64,000 bases of DNA from Betaproteobacteria bacterium (GCA_016234655.1 JACRAU010000014.1:62001-126000); one strand, 5' to 3'; shown: positions 8,754-18,886, counted from the first letter of the stretch. The notes: a model not told the origin generated them from the sequence alone. A program made the numbers and translations.

Positions 8754-10160
8754 TCATAGCGATTTGCGCTGGCTGGCTGGCGGAATCTGCAATTGTTCGC
8801 GGTACTTGGCGACGGTGCGGCGCGCCACGACGAAGCCCTGTTTGCCCAGCATAGTCGATATCGCGCTATCGGACAGCGGATGCCCCCTATCCTCGGCGTC
8901 GAAGGCCTGCTTCATCAAGGCCTTGATCGCGGTGCTGGAGGCCGCGCCGCCCTCCTCGGTGCCCACCGAGCTGCCGAAGAAATATTTGAATTCGAACAGG
9001 CCGCGCGGCGTCAGCATGTATTTCTGCGTGGTCACGCGCGATACGGTCGATTCGTGCAGGTCGAGCTGGTCGGCGATCTCGCGCAGCACCATGGGCCGCA
9101 TCGCGATCGGGCCATGGTCGAAGAACAGGCGCTGGCGTTCGACGATGGCCTGGGCCACGCGCAAGATGGTCTCGAACCGCTGCTGCACGTTCTTGATCAG
9201 CCAGCGCGCCTCCTGCAACTGGGTTTGCAGGTTTCCGCCGCCGCGGTTCTGGCGCAGGATGTTGGCGTACATCTCGTTGATGCGCAGCTTGGGCATGACT
9301 TCGGCATTGAGCGTGGCCTGCCACTGGCCGCGCACCTTGCGCACCAGGATATCCGGCACCACATACTGCGCGCCGCTCTCGGCATAGCGCGCGCCGGGAC
9401 GGGGGTTCAGCTCGGTGATGCGGGCACGGACCGCCTGGAAGTCGGCATCGGAAGCGATGCCCAGCCATTTTTTCAGCTTGCCGTATTCGTGCTCGGCCAG
9501 CATCTTCAGGCCGTCGCGCGCCAGGCGCTTGGCCTCGGCCAGCCAGGGCGTGCCCAACGGCAATACATTCAACTGCAACAGCAGGCACTCGGACAGGTCG
9601 CGCGCGCCGACACCGACCGGATCGAAACTTTGCAGCAACTTGAGCGCCGCCTCCAACTCCACCGGATCGCGTTCTTCCTCGTCCGGCAGCAGGGTGGTCA
9701 GCTCTTCCAGGCTGGCCGTCAGGTAGCCGTCCTCGTCCAGGGCGTCGATCAGCATCGACACGAAATAACGGTCGCGTTCGCCGACCTGGGTCAAGGACAG
9801 TTGGTCGAGCAGGTGCCGGCGCAATCCGGCCTGGCTGGCATCCGCCTGCTGGAAGCCGAGTTCGTCGTCGTCCTCGCCGCTCGATGCGCCGCCACCGGAG
9901 ACACCGCGCTCGCCCCAGGCCAGCTCGGTATATATCTCGTCCGATTCCTGGCCGGGCTGCTGTTCCTCCGCCGAACCCGGTGCCTCGTATTCGCCCGCCT
10001 CGCCGTTGTCCAGGCGTTCCAGCAAGGGGTTTTCCTGCAAGGCCTGGCCGATCTCCTGCTGCAACTCCAGCGTGGAGAGTTGCAGCAGGCGAATGGATTG
10101 CTGCAACTGGGGCGTGAGCGTCAGTTGTTGGCTGAGTCGGAGTTGGAGGCTTTGCTTCAC
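8754..10160 (-). CDS. rpoN: RNA polymerase sigma-54 factor
   Basis: Alternative sigma factor that recognises -24/-12 promoters and needs an AAA+ activator. The 468 residues contain the Gln/Leu-rich region I (QQLTLTPQLQQSIRLLQLS), an acidic region II, the core-binding and DNA-binding domains, and the diagnostic RpoN box ARRTVAKYRE (446-455). It lies 36 bases after lptB, the usual place. No activator gene lies in this window. Confidence 0.98.
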   Translation of the reverse strand: MKQSLQLRLSQQLTLTPQLQQSIRLLQLSTLELQQEIGQALQENPLLERLDNGEAGEYEAPGSAEEQQPGQESDEIYTELAWGERGVSGGGASSGEDDDELGFQQADASQAGLRRHLLDQLSLTQVGERDRYFVSMLIDALDEDGYLTASLEELTTLLPDEEERDPVELEAALKLLQSFDPVGVGARDLSECLLLQLNVLPLGTPWLAEAKRLARDGLKMLAEHEYGKLKKWLGIASDADFQAVRARITELNPRPGARYAESGAQYVVPDILVRKVRGQWQATLNAEVMPKLRINEMYANILRQNRGGGNLQTQLQEARWLIKNVQQRFETILRVAQAIVERQRLFFDHGPIAMRPMVLREIADQLDLHESTVSRVTTQKYMLTPRGLFEFKYFFGSSVGTEEGGAASSTAIKALMKQAFDAEDRGHPLSDSAISTMLGKQGFVVARRTVAKYREQLQIPPASQRKSL

Positions 10161-10196
10161 TGCCCGAGCCGTCTCGAAGAAAGGATGCGAAGGGGA

Positions 10197-10915
<719 letters not shown>

Positions 10916-10919
<4 letters not shown>

Positions 10920-11461
10920 GGCTTGGCGTCGCCCTTGGCCGGTGTGCCGCCCTGCTTGGGCTTGATCACCGCGCGCACACGGCCGGCGCCGTTTTCCTTG
11001 GTGGTGCCGACGGCGCGGTAGGTCTCGGTCTTGGCGTCGTACACGATCAGGTTGCCGCGCACCTCTTCGTCGCCGCGCCTAACCCGGGCGCTGCCGATCA
11101 ATTTGACGATGTCGTGCGCGGCGTCGTATTCGATGCGGCCGGCCGTGCCCTCGATATATTGATCCTTGCTCTCCTGCTTCTGCCGGAAATAGACCGGCTT
11201 GCCCACGCCATGCGCCTCGCTCGACGTGAAGCCCCGGTCGTCCTGGCGCACCTCCAGGCGGTCGGCGGTCATGAACAGCGTGCCTTGGGTCAACACCACA
11301 TTGCCTTCGTAGACCGCCGCCTTGTTGGCGTCGTCCACCCGCAAGGTGTCCGATTCGATGTTGACCGGCCGCTCGCGGTCGGCCTTTTCGGCCTGGGCCG
11401 GCCAGGCGGCCAGCGCCAGGACAAAGGCGGCCAGACCGGCCGATTTAGCGACTGCGTTCAT
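10916..11461 (-). CDS. lptA: LPS transport periplasmic protein LptA
   Basis: Periplasmic bridge protein that carries LPS between the membranes. 181 residues: signal peptide of about 24 residues ending AWPAQAEK, then an OstA-type beta-jellyroll ([23 protein letters not shown]). The ATG at 11461 is preferred over an in-frame GTG six bases upstream. The start lies inside the end of lptC and the stop overlaps lptB, so translation is coupled. Confidence 0.94.
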
Positions 11462-12017
11462 AGACACTCTTCACTTTCTGGCTAAAACGGACGACCGGCT
11501 CCTCGCCCTCGGCCAGCATCGCGCCGGCCTGGATGGACGAACCCGCCTGCCGTACCGTCACCCCCCGGTCGGTTTGGATACGATGCGCATTGGGCGTCAC
11601 CTGCAAGAATTCGGTGCTCAGCGCCATCGGCGCCCGACCGCCATCGGCCGCCCGCTCCATGCGCACATCGTCGAGAAAATACACGTGGCTGCCGTCCGGC
11701 GTCACCAGGGCCCGTTGCGAATGCACGGTCACCGTCTGGCGCTCGGACGAATACTGGGTATAGACGGGGCGATCCAGACGGGTCGTGTCGTCGTCCATAT
11801 AGTGCGTCATGCGCGCGGCCGCGAGCTGGTGCCAGGGCCGGCCCTGCCGGTCGAAGGCCATGGCCTTGAAGTTCTCGACGATGTAGTCCGGGTCGTGGGC
11901 GAAGCCGCGGGTATCGACCCAGGGCGTGATCCGCACCACGCGATCCAGCCAAAAGGTCAGCGCCGCGAGCAGGCCGACCACGATCAAGGGCGCCCACGAC
12001 ACCGGCCGCGCATTCAT
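11445..12017 (-). CDS. lptC: LPS export protein LptC
   Basis: Bitopic inner-membrane protein linking LptBFG to LptA. 190 residues: one membrane helix near residues 8-25, then a periplasmic beta-jellyroll; the FDRQGRPWHQLAAARMTHY segment is typical of betaproteobacterial LptC. Its ATG overlaps the kdsC stop (ATGA) and its 3' end overlaps lptA. It has the weakest sequence conservation of the Lpt set, so the call rests partly on synteny. Confidence 0.92.
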   Translation of the reverse strand: MNARPVSWAPLIVVGLLAALTFWLDRVVRITPWVDTRGFAHDPDYIVENFKAMAFDRQGRPWHQLAAARMTHYMDDDTTRLDRPVYTQYSSERQTVTVHSQRALVTPDGSHVYFLDDVRMERAADGGRAPMALSTEFLQVTPNAHRIQTDRGVTVRQAGSSIQAGAMLAEGEEPVVRFSQKVKSVYERSR

Positions 12018-12544
12018 CGGTCGTACAGCGCCATCTGCGCCGCCCATGTGCCCTGGGCGCGCATGATCAGCTCGCAGGCCTCGCGCGCGGCGCCCCGGCC
12101 GGCATGGGCCTGGGTGACATAGTGCGCCCGCTCGGCCACCCCGGTCGCCGCGTCGGGCACGGTGATGGCCAGGCCGCAACGGTTGAGCACCGGCAGATCG
12201 ACCACGTCGTCGCCCATATAGGCGGTCTCTTCCGGCTTGAGGCCGGTCTCGGCCAGCAGCCGCTCATAGACGTGCAGCTTGTCGTCGGCGCCCTGGAAGA
12301 TGCGGGCGATGCCCAGGTTCTTGGCGCGATGCATCACGACATTGGAGGTGCGGCCGGTGATGATGCCGGTCTCGACCCCGGCGGCCCGCAACATCTTGAT
12401 GCCGTGGCCGTCGCGCGAATTGAAGGCCTTGTATTCCTGGCCGTCGTCGCCGTAAAACAGGCTGCCGTCGGTCAGCACGCCGTCGACATCGAAGATCAAA
12501 ATCTTGACTTGGCGCGCGCGGCGCATCGCTTCATCGATTGTCAT
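12014..12544 (-). CDS. kdsC: 3-deoxy-D-manno-octulosonate 8-phosphate phosphatase KdsC
   Basis: HAD-family hydrolase releasing Kdo from Kdo-8-phosphate for lipid A inner core synthesis. 176 residues; nucleophile motif DVDGVLTDG (Asp19, Asp21), TGR motif and MGDDVVDL metal-binding motif are intact. No cap domain, as expected for the tetrameric C0 type. The start at 12544 would ordinarily overlap the kdsD stop, but a 140-bp insertion now separates the two genes. Confidence 0.96.
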   Translation of the reverse strand: MTIDEAMRRARQVKILIFDVDGVLTDGSLFYGDDGQEYKAFNSRDGHGIKMLRAAGVETGIITGRTSNVVMHRAKNLGIARIFQGADDKLHVYERLLAETGLKPEETAYMGDDVVDLPVLNRCGLAITVPDAATGVAERAHYVTQAHAGRGAAREACELIMRAQGTWAAQMALYDR

Positions 12545-12692
12545 ACCACCCCTGCCTTTGTTCCAGACCAGCAGTTGCTAGCCTTACCAGCATATTCTTC
12601 GATAGCCAGCCATCCCTTGCAGGGGTCGGTGGCATTCGCGGCCGGTCGCATCCCCACTTCGCGGGGCCCCTGCTCCCTGCTCATACCACCCC
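12541..12692. repeat. 140-bp insertion between kdsD and kdsC bounded by 12-bp direct repeats
   Basis: The 12-mer tcataccacccc occurs at 12541-12552, over the kdsC start, and again at 12681-12692, over the kdsD stop. Removing one copy plus the 128 bases between restores a simple ATGA overlap of the two genes. On the minus strand the insert is an open frame of 47 codons (12684 to 12541) that starts on the kdsD stop and ends on the kdsC start, reading MSREQGPREVG...CKGWLAIEE...AGVV. No recognised protein. No clear terminal inverted repeats. Confidence 0.7.
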
Positions 12693-13667
12693 AGCCCGTA
12701 GCAGATCGTGCATGTTCAAGGCGCCGACCAGCCGGCCCGCCTCGTCCACCGCCAGCACGCCGTTGATCTTGCGCGCCTCCATCAAATGCACGGCCTCGGC
12801 GGCCAATGCGTCTTGCGATACCGTGATCGGGTCGCGCGTCATCGCCTCGGCGATACCGGTGTGTTGCATGTCGACGCCGCGGTCCAAGCAGCGCCGCAGG
12901 TCGCCGTCGGTGAACACTCCCTGCAAGCGGCCGTCGGCATCGGTCACCGCGGTCATGCCCAGCCCCTTGCGCGTCATCTCGAACAAGGCCGCCTTCATGC
13001 TGGCGGTGTGCAACACCACGGGCAGCGCCTCGCCGTTGTGCATGATGTCGCGCACGTGGACCAGCAGCCGGCGGCCGAGCGAGCCGCCGGGATGGGTGCG
13101 GGCGAAGTCCTCGGCGGTAAAGCCACGCGCCGACAGCAAGGCCACCACCACCGCGTCGCCCAGGGCCAGGGCGGCCGTGGTGCTGGCGGTCGGCGCCAGG
13201 TTGTGCGGGCAGGCCTCCATCGCCACGCTGGCGTCGAGATGGACATCGGCCTCGCGCGCCAAGGTCGAATTGGGGTTGCCAGTCATGCCGATCAGGCCGG
13301 CGCCGCGCCGCTTGATCAAGGGCACGATGGACACCAGCTCCGGGCTCTCGCCGGAATTGGACAAGGCGATGACCACGTCGCCGCCGGCGATCATGCCCAG
13401 GTCGCCGTGGCTGGCCTCGGCCGGATGCACGAAGAAGGCCGGCGTGCCGGTGCTAGCGAGCGAGGCCGCGATCTTGCCGGCGACGTGGCCGGACTTGCCC
13501 ATGCCGCTGACCACCACGCGGCCCCGGCAATCGAGGATCATGCGCACCGCGCGCACGAAGGCCTGGTCGAGCCGCGCGCCCAGGGCGATGACGGCCGAGG
13601 CCTCGATCTCCAGCGTGCGGCGCGCGTTGGCGAGTATCTGTTCGTTAGTATCGGCGGGCGATGTCAT
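12681..13667 (-). CDS. kdsD: Arabinose-5-phosphate isomerase KdsD/KpsF
   Basis: Converts ribulose-5-phosphate to arabinose-5-phosphate, the first step to Kdo. 328 residues: SIS domain with the VVVSGMGKSGHVAGKIA loop (about 51-66) and a catalytic-type histidine in HPAEASHGDLGM, followed by two C-terminal CBS repeats. It is the first gene of the kdsD-kdsC-lptCAB-rpoN run. The final GVV-stop is duplicated by the insertion downstream. Confidence 0.96.
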   Translation of the reverse strand: MTSPADTNEQILANARRTLEIEASAVIALGARLDQAFVRAVRMILDCRGRVVVSGMGKSGHVAGKIAASLASTGTPAFFVHPAEASHGDLGMIAGGDVVIALSNSGESPELVSIVPLIKRRGAGLIGMTGNPNSTLAREADVHLDASVAMEACPHNLAPTASTTAALALGDAVVVALLSARGFTAEDFARTHPGGSLGRRLLVHVRDIMHNGEALPVVLHTASMKAALFEMTRKGLGMTAVTDADGRLQGVFTDGDLRRCLDRGVDMQHTGIAEAMTRDPITVSQDALAAEAVHLMEARKINGVLAVDEAGRLVGALNMHDLLRAGVV

Positions 13668-13692
13668 AATGGAATCGAATGCTGAACCGGCG

Positions 13693-13737
13693 GGGGCCGC
13701 AAGGGACGCGGCCCCGTTGGAATAGGCCGTTAGTATA
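13693..13737 (-). promoter_or_regulatory. Possible kdsD leader: -10 element and strong hairpin
   Basis: Upstream of kdsD, minus-strand TATACT (13732-13737) could be a -10 element, though no good -35 is visible. Downstream of it, still before the ATG at 13667, lies a perfect 8-bp GC stem, GGGGCCGC / GCGGCCCC (13693-13715), with a 7-base loop. It could shape the 5' leader of the operon mRNA or end antisense transcription. Confidence 0.4.
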
Positions 13738-13792
13738 ACGACAAGCCGGATACCCCACTAGAAGCGCGTCTAACAGGACAAAAACCCTAGAA

Positions 13793-15754
13793 ATGCACAC
13801 CACGCTGGGCCTGATCGTCTTCCTGCTCGCCGCCGCCGTATTGGCGACCACGCTGTTTCGCGCGCTGAACCTGCCCGCGCTGCTGGGCTATATCGCCATC
13901 GGCGTCATTGTCGGGCCGTCCGCCCTGGGCCTGGCCCCCGACCCGGGGCAGACCCGGCATCTGGCCGAATTCGGCGTGGTCTTCCTGATGTTCTCCATCG
14001 GCCTCGAATTCTCGCTGAGCAAGCTGCGGGTCATGCGCTTCCAGGTCTTCGGCTTCGGCGGCCTGCAAGTGCTGCTGTCCATGCTGTTCGGCCTGGCCAT
14101 CGGCCTGGCGCTGGGCCTGGGCTGGGCGGCCGGCGTGGCCCTGGGCGGCGTGCTGGCGATGTCGTCCACCGCCATCGTCAGCAAGCTCCTGGCCGACCAG
14201 AACGAGCTGGACCAGCCGCACGGCAAGCTGATCCTCGGCGCCCTGCTGTTCCAGGACCTGGCCGTGGTGCCGCTGCTGATCTTCATCCCCTCGCTCGCCT
14301 CGGGCAGCGATATGAGCGGCGAGCTGATCCAGGCCGGGCTCAAGGCCGCCATCGTGCTCGGCCTGATCCTGATGCTCGGCCAAAGGCTGTTGCGGCCCTG
14401 GTTCCACCTGGTGGCCAAACGCAAATCGACCGAGCTGTTCATGCTCAACGTGCTGTTCATCACCCTGGGCCTGGCCTACGCCACCGACATGGCCGGCCTG
14501 TCGCTGGCCCTGGGCGCCTTCGTCGCCGGCGTGCTGATCTCGGAGACCGAATACCGCTACCAGGTGGAAAGCGACATCCGCCCGTTCCGCGACGTGTTGA
14601 TGGGCCTGTTCTTCATCTCGGTCGGCATGCTGCTCGACCTGGGCATGGTGGCCCAGCACTGGGGCGGCCTGCTGTTGGCCACCACGGCGCTGATCGGCGT
14701 GAAGTTCGCGCTGGTCTCGGCCCTGGCCTGGGCCTGGCGCGTGCCGCCGCACGCGGCGCTGCGCACCGGCCTGGGCCTCGCCCAGGGCGGCGAGTTCGGC
14801 CTGGTGCTGCTCGGCCTGACCGGCAAGCACGGCCTGATCGCGCCCGAGATGGAGCAGACCGTGCTGGCCGCGATGATGCTGTCGATGATCGCCGCGCCGA
14901 TCCTGGTGCAATACAGCCACCTCATCGTGCGCCGGCTAACCGGCGGCGAATGGATGCAGCGCGCGCAGGACGTGCATGCGATCGCGGTCAAGAGCTTCGG
15001 CATCTCCGGCCACGTCATCCTGTGCGGCTACGGCCGCAACGGCCAGGGCCTGGCCCGCATGCTGGAGACCGAGCATGTGCCGTTCATGGCGCTGGACGAC
15101 GACCCCGGCCGGGTCGCGGCGGCGGTGGCGGCGGGCGACAACGTGGTGTTCGGCGACTCGACCCGCAACGAGGTGCTGATGGCCGCCGGCATCCGCCGCG
15201 CGCGCGCGGTGGCCATCACCTTCGCCGACGCCAATGCCGCGCTCAAGGTCTTGGCCACGATCAAGCAGCTCAAACCCGGCATGCCGGTGATCGTGCGCAC
15301 CATCGACGAGAACGACCTCGACCGCCTGAAAGAGGCCGGCGCCACCGAGGTCGTGCCCGAGGTGCTGGAAGGCGCCCTGATGCTGGGCTCGCAAACCCTG
15401 CTGATGGCCGGCGTGCCGCTGGCCACCGTGCTCAAGCGCATCCGCCAGATGCGGGAAAAACGCTACAGCTCGCTGCGCGGCTTCTTCTCGGGCCTGGACG
15501 AAGCCGATGATGCCGAGAACGCGCAAGAACGCCTGCTGCCCCTGCACATCGAACCCAAGATGCGCTGCGTCGGCAAGGCCTTGGGCGAACTCAAGCTGGA
15601 AGAGCTCGGCGTCGCAGTCGTCGCCGTGCGCCGTCGCGGCATCCGTGGCTCCGACCCCGACGCCGACACCGTTTTGCAGGCCGGCGACATCGTCATCCTG
15701 CGCGGCGTGCCGGAAGGCCTGTCGGCGGCGGAAATGGCGCTGGGTACGGTCTAG
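13793..15754 (+). CDS. Monovalent cation:proton antiporter-2 (CPA2, KefB-like) with TrkA domains
   Basis: Inner-membrane K+ or Na+/H+ exchanger of 653 residues. About 12 membrane helices fill residues 1-380 with the CPA2 pattern LLGYIAIGVIVGPSALG. A TrkA-N Rossmann domain follows (CGYGRNGQGLARML, about 410) and a TrkA-C domain ends the protein (LGELKLEELGVAVVAVRRRG). The layout matches KefB/KefC-type glutathione-gated potassium efflux or YbaL-like proteins; which ion it moves is not settled. Divergent from kdsD. Confidence 0.93.
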   Translation: MHTTLGLIVFLLAAAVLATTLFRALNLPALLGYIAIGVIVGPSALGLAPDPGQTRHLAEFGVVFLMFSIGLEFSLSKLRVMRFQVFGFGGLQVLLSMLFGLAIGLALGLGWAAGVALGGVLAMSSTAIVSKLLADQNELDQPHGKLILGALLFQDLAVVPLLIFIPSLASGSDMSGELIQAGLKAAIVLGLILMLGQRLLRPWFHLVAKRKSTELFMLNVLFITLGLAYATDMAGLSLALGAFVAGVLISETEYRYQVESDIRPFRDVLMGLFFISVGMLLDLGMVAQHWGGLLLATTALIGVKFALVSALAWAWRVPPHAALRTGLGLAQGGEFGLVLLGLTGKHGLIAPEMEQTVLAAMMLSMIAAPILVQYSHLIVRRLTGGEWMQRAQDVHAIAVKSFGISGHVILCGYGRNGQGLARMLETEHVPFMALDDDPGRVAAAVAAGDNVVFGDSTRNEVLMAAGIRRARAVAITFADANAALKVLATIKQLKPGMPVIVRTIDENDLDRLKEAGATEVVPEVLEGALMLGSQTLLMAGVPLATVLKRIRQMREKRYSSLRGFFSGLDEADDAENAQERLLPLHIEPKMRCVGKALGELKLEELGVAVVAVRRRGIRGSDPDADTVLQAGDIVILRGVPEGLSAAEMALGTV

Positions 15755-15793
15755 ACTACCGCTTAAACCAATCACCTGACTTCGAGGTCCACG

Positions 15794-17113
15794 ATGTTGC
15801 AATGGCTGGCAAAACTCTTCGGTAGCAAGAACACGGCCAAGCCGGCCCAGGCCGGCAATGGCGAAAACACCCTGGCCGCGGCCAGCTACCTCGGCCGCTC
15901 GCCCGTGCTCAACCGGCAACTCGCGGTCAGCGGCTACGAATTCCAATTGCAACTGCCGGCCGGCATCGACCCCGCCACCCGCGACGCGCTCTTGCTCGAC
16001 AAGCTGTTGCACGAAGGCGGCTCGCTGTGCAGCGGCCGACGGCTGACCTTCATCCCGCTGCACCCGCTGTCCTTGAACCTGCCCCAGATCGAACGCTTGC
16101 CGACCGGCAAGCTGGTGTTGCAGATTGCCGCGCTCGAACCCGGCCTTCCGGCGGACCAGGCCGCCGCGATCGCGGCCCGCATCGCCGCGTTGCGCGGCAC
16201 GGGCCATGCCCTGGCCTTGGATTGCGCGCTGGCCGACCAGACATCCGGCGCCAACTATCTCCATATCGACGTCAAGGGCGGCGATCCGATCTGGCTGCTG
16301 GAACAACAGAAGCGCTGCAACAACGCCTACCCGAACACCCCCTTGATCGCGCGCAACATCGACTCGCTGGAAATGCTCGACGCCTGCCGCAAGCTGCCGT
16401 TCCAGCACTTCCAGGGCAGCTACCTGGACCAGCGCAGGGAATGGGCGCAGCCGCGCATCGACGGCGGCCGCACCGTGATCCTGGAATTGATCGGCGGCCT
16501 GAAACAGGAAGATGTCGACTTCAAGACCCTGGCCCGCATCGCCAGCCAGGACCTCAATCTCTATTACCGGCTGCTGCGCTACGCCAACTCGGCCGCCATC
16601 GGCCTCAACAAGAAATACGATTCGCTGGAACAGGCCATGGTGCTGCTCGGCCGCGACGGCCTGCGCCAGTGGCTGACCCTGATGCTGTTCAGCAGCAAGA
16701 GCGGCGAACTCGACGCCGCCCTGCGCGAGGCCGCCTTCACCCGCGCCCGCCTGGTCGAATCGCTGGCCCAAGGCGCATGCACGCGGGCCGAATGCGAACA
16801 GGCCTTCCTGGTCGGCCTGCTGTCGCTGCTCGACGTGTTGTTCCAAATGCCGCTGGCCGAGGCCCTGCAAAACCTGGCCCTGCCCGAGGCGGTCACCGAC
16901 GCTCTGCTCAGCCGCAGCGGCAAGCTCGCCAACTACCTGAACCTCGCCGTCGCCTGCGAGAAGGGTTACGAGGGCGCGGTGGAAGAACTGGCCAAGGAAT
17001 GCGGCCTGAAGAGCGAGCAGGTCAACGACAAGCACCTGAGCGCGCTGAGCTGGGCGCTGGAATTCAGCGATACGCTGGACGAACTGGATAAAGCCGGCGG
17101 CATGCCGGGCTGA
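15794..17113 (+). CDS. Degenerate EAL-HDOD domain signalling protein
   Basis: 439 residues. The N-terminal half follows the YuxH-type EAL layout (SPVLNRQLAVSGYEFQLQ opening) but lacks an EAL motif and metal-binding acids, so it probably does not cut c-di-GMP. The C-terminal half is an HDOD domain (LARIASQDLNLYYRLLRYANSA, then AMVLLGRDGLRQWLTLMLF). HDOD proteins act in signalling, often with c-di-GMP and motility. Monocistronic, 39 bases after the antiporter and convergent with pdxJ. Confidence 0.88.
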   Translation: MLQWLAKLFGSKNTAKPAQAGNGENTLAAASYLGRSPVLNRQLAVSGYEFQLQLPAGIDPATRDALLLDKLLHEGGSLCSGRRLTFIPLHPLSLNLPQIERLPTGKLVLQIAALEPGLPADQAAAIAARIAALRGTGHALALDCALADQTSGANYLHIDVKGGDPIWLLEQQKRCNNAYPNTPLIARNIDSLEMLDACRKLPFQHFQGSYLDQRREWAQPRIDGGRTVILELIGGLKQEDVDFKTLARIASQDLNLYYRLLRYANSAAIGLNKKYDSLEQAMVLLGRDGLRQWLTLMLFSSKSGELDAALREAAFTRARLVESLAQGACTRAECEQAFLVGLLSLLDVLFQMPLAEALQNLALPEAVTDALLSRSGKLANYLNLAVACEKGYEGAVEELAKECGLKSEQVNDKHLSALSWALEFSDTLDELDKAGGMPG

Positions 17114-17171
17114 GGCAACGTCAACACGCCGGCTCTTTTCCCTCCCCCATCAAGGGGCAAGGAGTTTGAAA

Positions 17172-17897
17172 CTACTCAGCCGCCTCGACCATCAGCCGTT
17201 TCATCTCCGCCACCGCCCGCTCCCAACCGACGAAGATCGCCTGAGCCACGATGGCGTGGCCGATATTCAGCTCCGCCACGCCGGGGAGCGCGGCGACCTC
17301 ATGCACATTGTGATAGTGCAGGCCGTGACCGGCGTTCACCTGTAAACCCAATCGCAGGCCGTGCTCGACCGCGGTTGCGATGCGCGCCAGCTCGAGCGCC
17401 GCCTCTGCCTCGGTGTGCGCCTCGGCGAAGCGGCCGGTGTGAATCTCCACCACCGGCGCGCCGGCCACCTTGGCCGCGTCGAGCTGCTTGGTATCGGCAT
17501 CGATGAACAGCGACACCCGGATGCCTGCCGCGCCCAAGCGGGTGCAAGCGTCTTTTACTCGCTCCAACTGCCCGGCCACGTCCAGCCCGCCCTCGGTGGT
17601 CAGCTCCTGCCGCCGCTCCGGCACCAGGCAGACATCCTGCGGTTTCACGTCGAGCGCGATGCCGATCATCTCCTCGGTCACCGCCATCTCCAGATTCATC
17701 CGCGTTTGCAGACACTGGCGCAGGATATGCACGTCGGCATCCTGGATGTGCCGGCGATCCTCGCGCAGATGCAGAGTGATCGAATCGGCCCCCGCCGTCT
17801 CCGCCATCAGCGCCGCCTGCACCGGGCTGGGATAGGCCGTGCCGCGCGCCTGGCGCAGGGTGGCCACGTGGTCGATGTTGACACCGAGTTTGATCAT
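17172..17897 (-). CDS. pdxJ: Pyridoxine 5'-phosphate synthase
   Basis: Closes the pyridoxine ring from 3-amino-1-hydroxyacetone phosphate and deoxyxylulose phosphate. 241 residues of TIM barrel; [13 protein letters not shown] (7-19), [11 protein letters not shown] and the phosphate-loop region [11 protein letters not shown] are intact. The ATG at 17897, preceded by GGAAA, is chosen over an in-frame ATG 24 bases upstream. Normally it follows recO directly; here a toxin-antitoxin pair and a porin-like gene intervene, and acpS is not downstream. Confidence 0.96.
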   Translation of the reverse strand: MIKLGVNIDHVATLRQARGTAYPSPVQAALMAETAGADSITLHLREDRRHIQDADVHILRQCLQTRMNLEMAVTEEMIGIALDVKPQDVCLVPERRQELTTEGGLDVAGQLERVKDACTRLGAAGIRVSLFIDADTKQLDAAKVAGAPVVEIHTGRFAEAHTEAEAALELARIATAVEHGLRLGLQVNAGHGLHYHNVHEVAALPGVAELNIGHAIVAQAIFVGWERAVAEMKRLMVEAAE

Positions 17898-17954
17898 GTT
17901 CGTTTCCAATATTTCAGACAAAACGCACGGCCGTGCCGCGCCGGAATATTCGGG

Positions 17955-18389
17955 TCAGGGTTGCAGCACCGTGACCATGCTCGCCTTCATCAAACGGCGA
18001 AACCCCTTGTCGAAGGTCACCAGATGCAGGTGATGCGACTGCGCGGCGGCCGCGATCCAGGCATCGGGGATCGCATTGCCGCTCAAGCTCCGCCGCGCGC
18101 ACAGCTGCTCGAACAGTGGCCACTCCTCGCCCAATGGCAACAACACCACGCCGGGCGCATCCAGCAACGCGCGCAGAAAGGCCTGGGCCGCCTCGATCGG
18201 CGTGGGCTGGAGGAATACCTTGGGATGCGTCACCAGACGAAGAAAACCGGCAGCCACCATGGGCAGGATTGCCAGGGGCTGCCCCGCCGCGCTGGCATCC
18301 AGCGCCGCCTCCAACCAGGCCAGGGCGGGGGCATGGTGCGGGTGGTCGCGGCGCGAGGCCGCCACCAGCACGTTCACATCCGGCGTCAC
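17955..18389 (-). CDS. PIN-domain toxin (VapC family)
   Basis: 144-residue PIN-fold ribonuclease, the toxin of a type II pair. The acidic metal-binding residues are in place: Asp4 (TPDVNVLVA), a central aspartate in AIPDAWIAAAA and TFDKGF near the end. It overlaps its antitoxin gene by 4 bases. Its base composition resembles the core genome, so it is not a recent arrival by that criterion. Active as far as sequence shows. Confidence 0.9.
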   Translation of the reverse strand: MTPDVNVLVAASRRDHPHHAPALAWLEAALDASAAGQPLAILPMVAAGFLRLVTHPKVFLQPTPIEAAQAFLRALLDAPGVVLLPLGEEWPLFEQLCARRSLSGNAIPDAWIAAAAQSHHLHLVTFDKGFRRLMKASMVTVLQP

Positions 18390-18634
18390 GCCGAATCGTC
18401 CGCCGCGTCGAGCAAGGCGCGGTGGCTCAGACTATCGGCCACTCCCGCCCGTAAGCCGCCCTTGCCGGCATACACCGGCAGCGCGGCCCGCCGCCGCTTG
18501 GCCTGCGCCGGCCGCGCGCTCAAGCGCATGGCCAGCCCCTGCTCGATCAGCCGGGTCAGGCTCGTATGCTCCTTCGCCGCCACCGACTTGGCCTTGGTCA
18601 GCAGCGAGTCGTCGATATCCAGCGTGGTTCTCAT
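18386..18634 (-). CDS. Ribbon-helix-helix antitoxin (VapB type, DUF2191-like)
   Basis: 82 residues. N-terminal RHH motif MRTTLDIDDSLLTKAK should bind operator DNA; the longer, unstructured C-terminus (AALPVYAGKGGLRAGV) is the usual toxin-wrapping segment of this VapB branch. First gene of the pair; normally both are repressed by the complex at the upstream operator. Confidence 0.88.
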   Translation of the reverse strand: MRTTLDIDDSLLTKAKSVAAKEHTSLTRLIEQGLAMRLSARPAQAKRRRAALPVYAGKGGLRAGVADSLSHRALLDAADDSA

Positions 18635-18657
18635 GTCACACTCGCAACAAAATAGGA

Positions 18658-18671
18658 TGCAGATTTATGCA
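18658..18671 (-). promoter_or_regulatory. Possible operator of the toxin-antitoxin pair
   Basis: TGCA-N6-TGCA inverted repeat in an AT-rich stretch, 24-37 bases upstream of the antitoxin ATG, where an RHH antitoxin would be expected to bind. A weak call based on position and symmetry only. Confidence 0.3.
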
Positions 18672-18886
18672 ATAGACTACTCCGGGCAGGCCGATTGCGC
18701 AATTGCCGGACGGCGCCCAACGCATTCGGCGCAATGCGCCAGCGCATATGCGCCGCGAGATAAATTCCCGTGTCCCCTGTTGCAATGCAAGACCTCGAAG
18801 CTTTCTCCGAAGCTTTTCTGGCGGATTCTTGGCAATTATCAAAGCCAAAATCGGATGCCGCAAGGCAAGACCCGACCCTGTAGCCG

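Noticed and set aside
12541-12692. Integron attC site or IS remnant at kdsD-kdsC
   Set aside because: No attC core sites, no terminal inverted repeats and no transposase fragment could be seen; only the direct repeats are supported.
14936-17035. Very long minus-strand open frame (about 700 codons) opposite the antiporter and HDOD genes
   Set aside because: It is a codon-bias shadow: low-complexity Gln/Gly/Ala/His-rich translation without domains, opposite two well-supported genes. High GC makes such frames common here.
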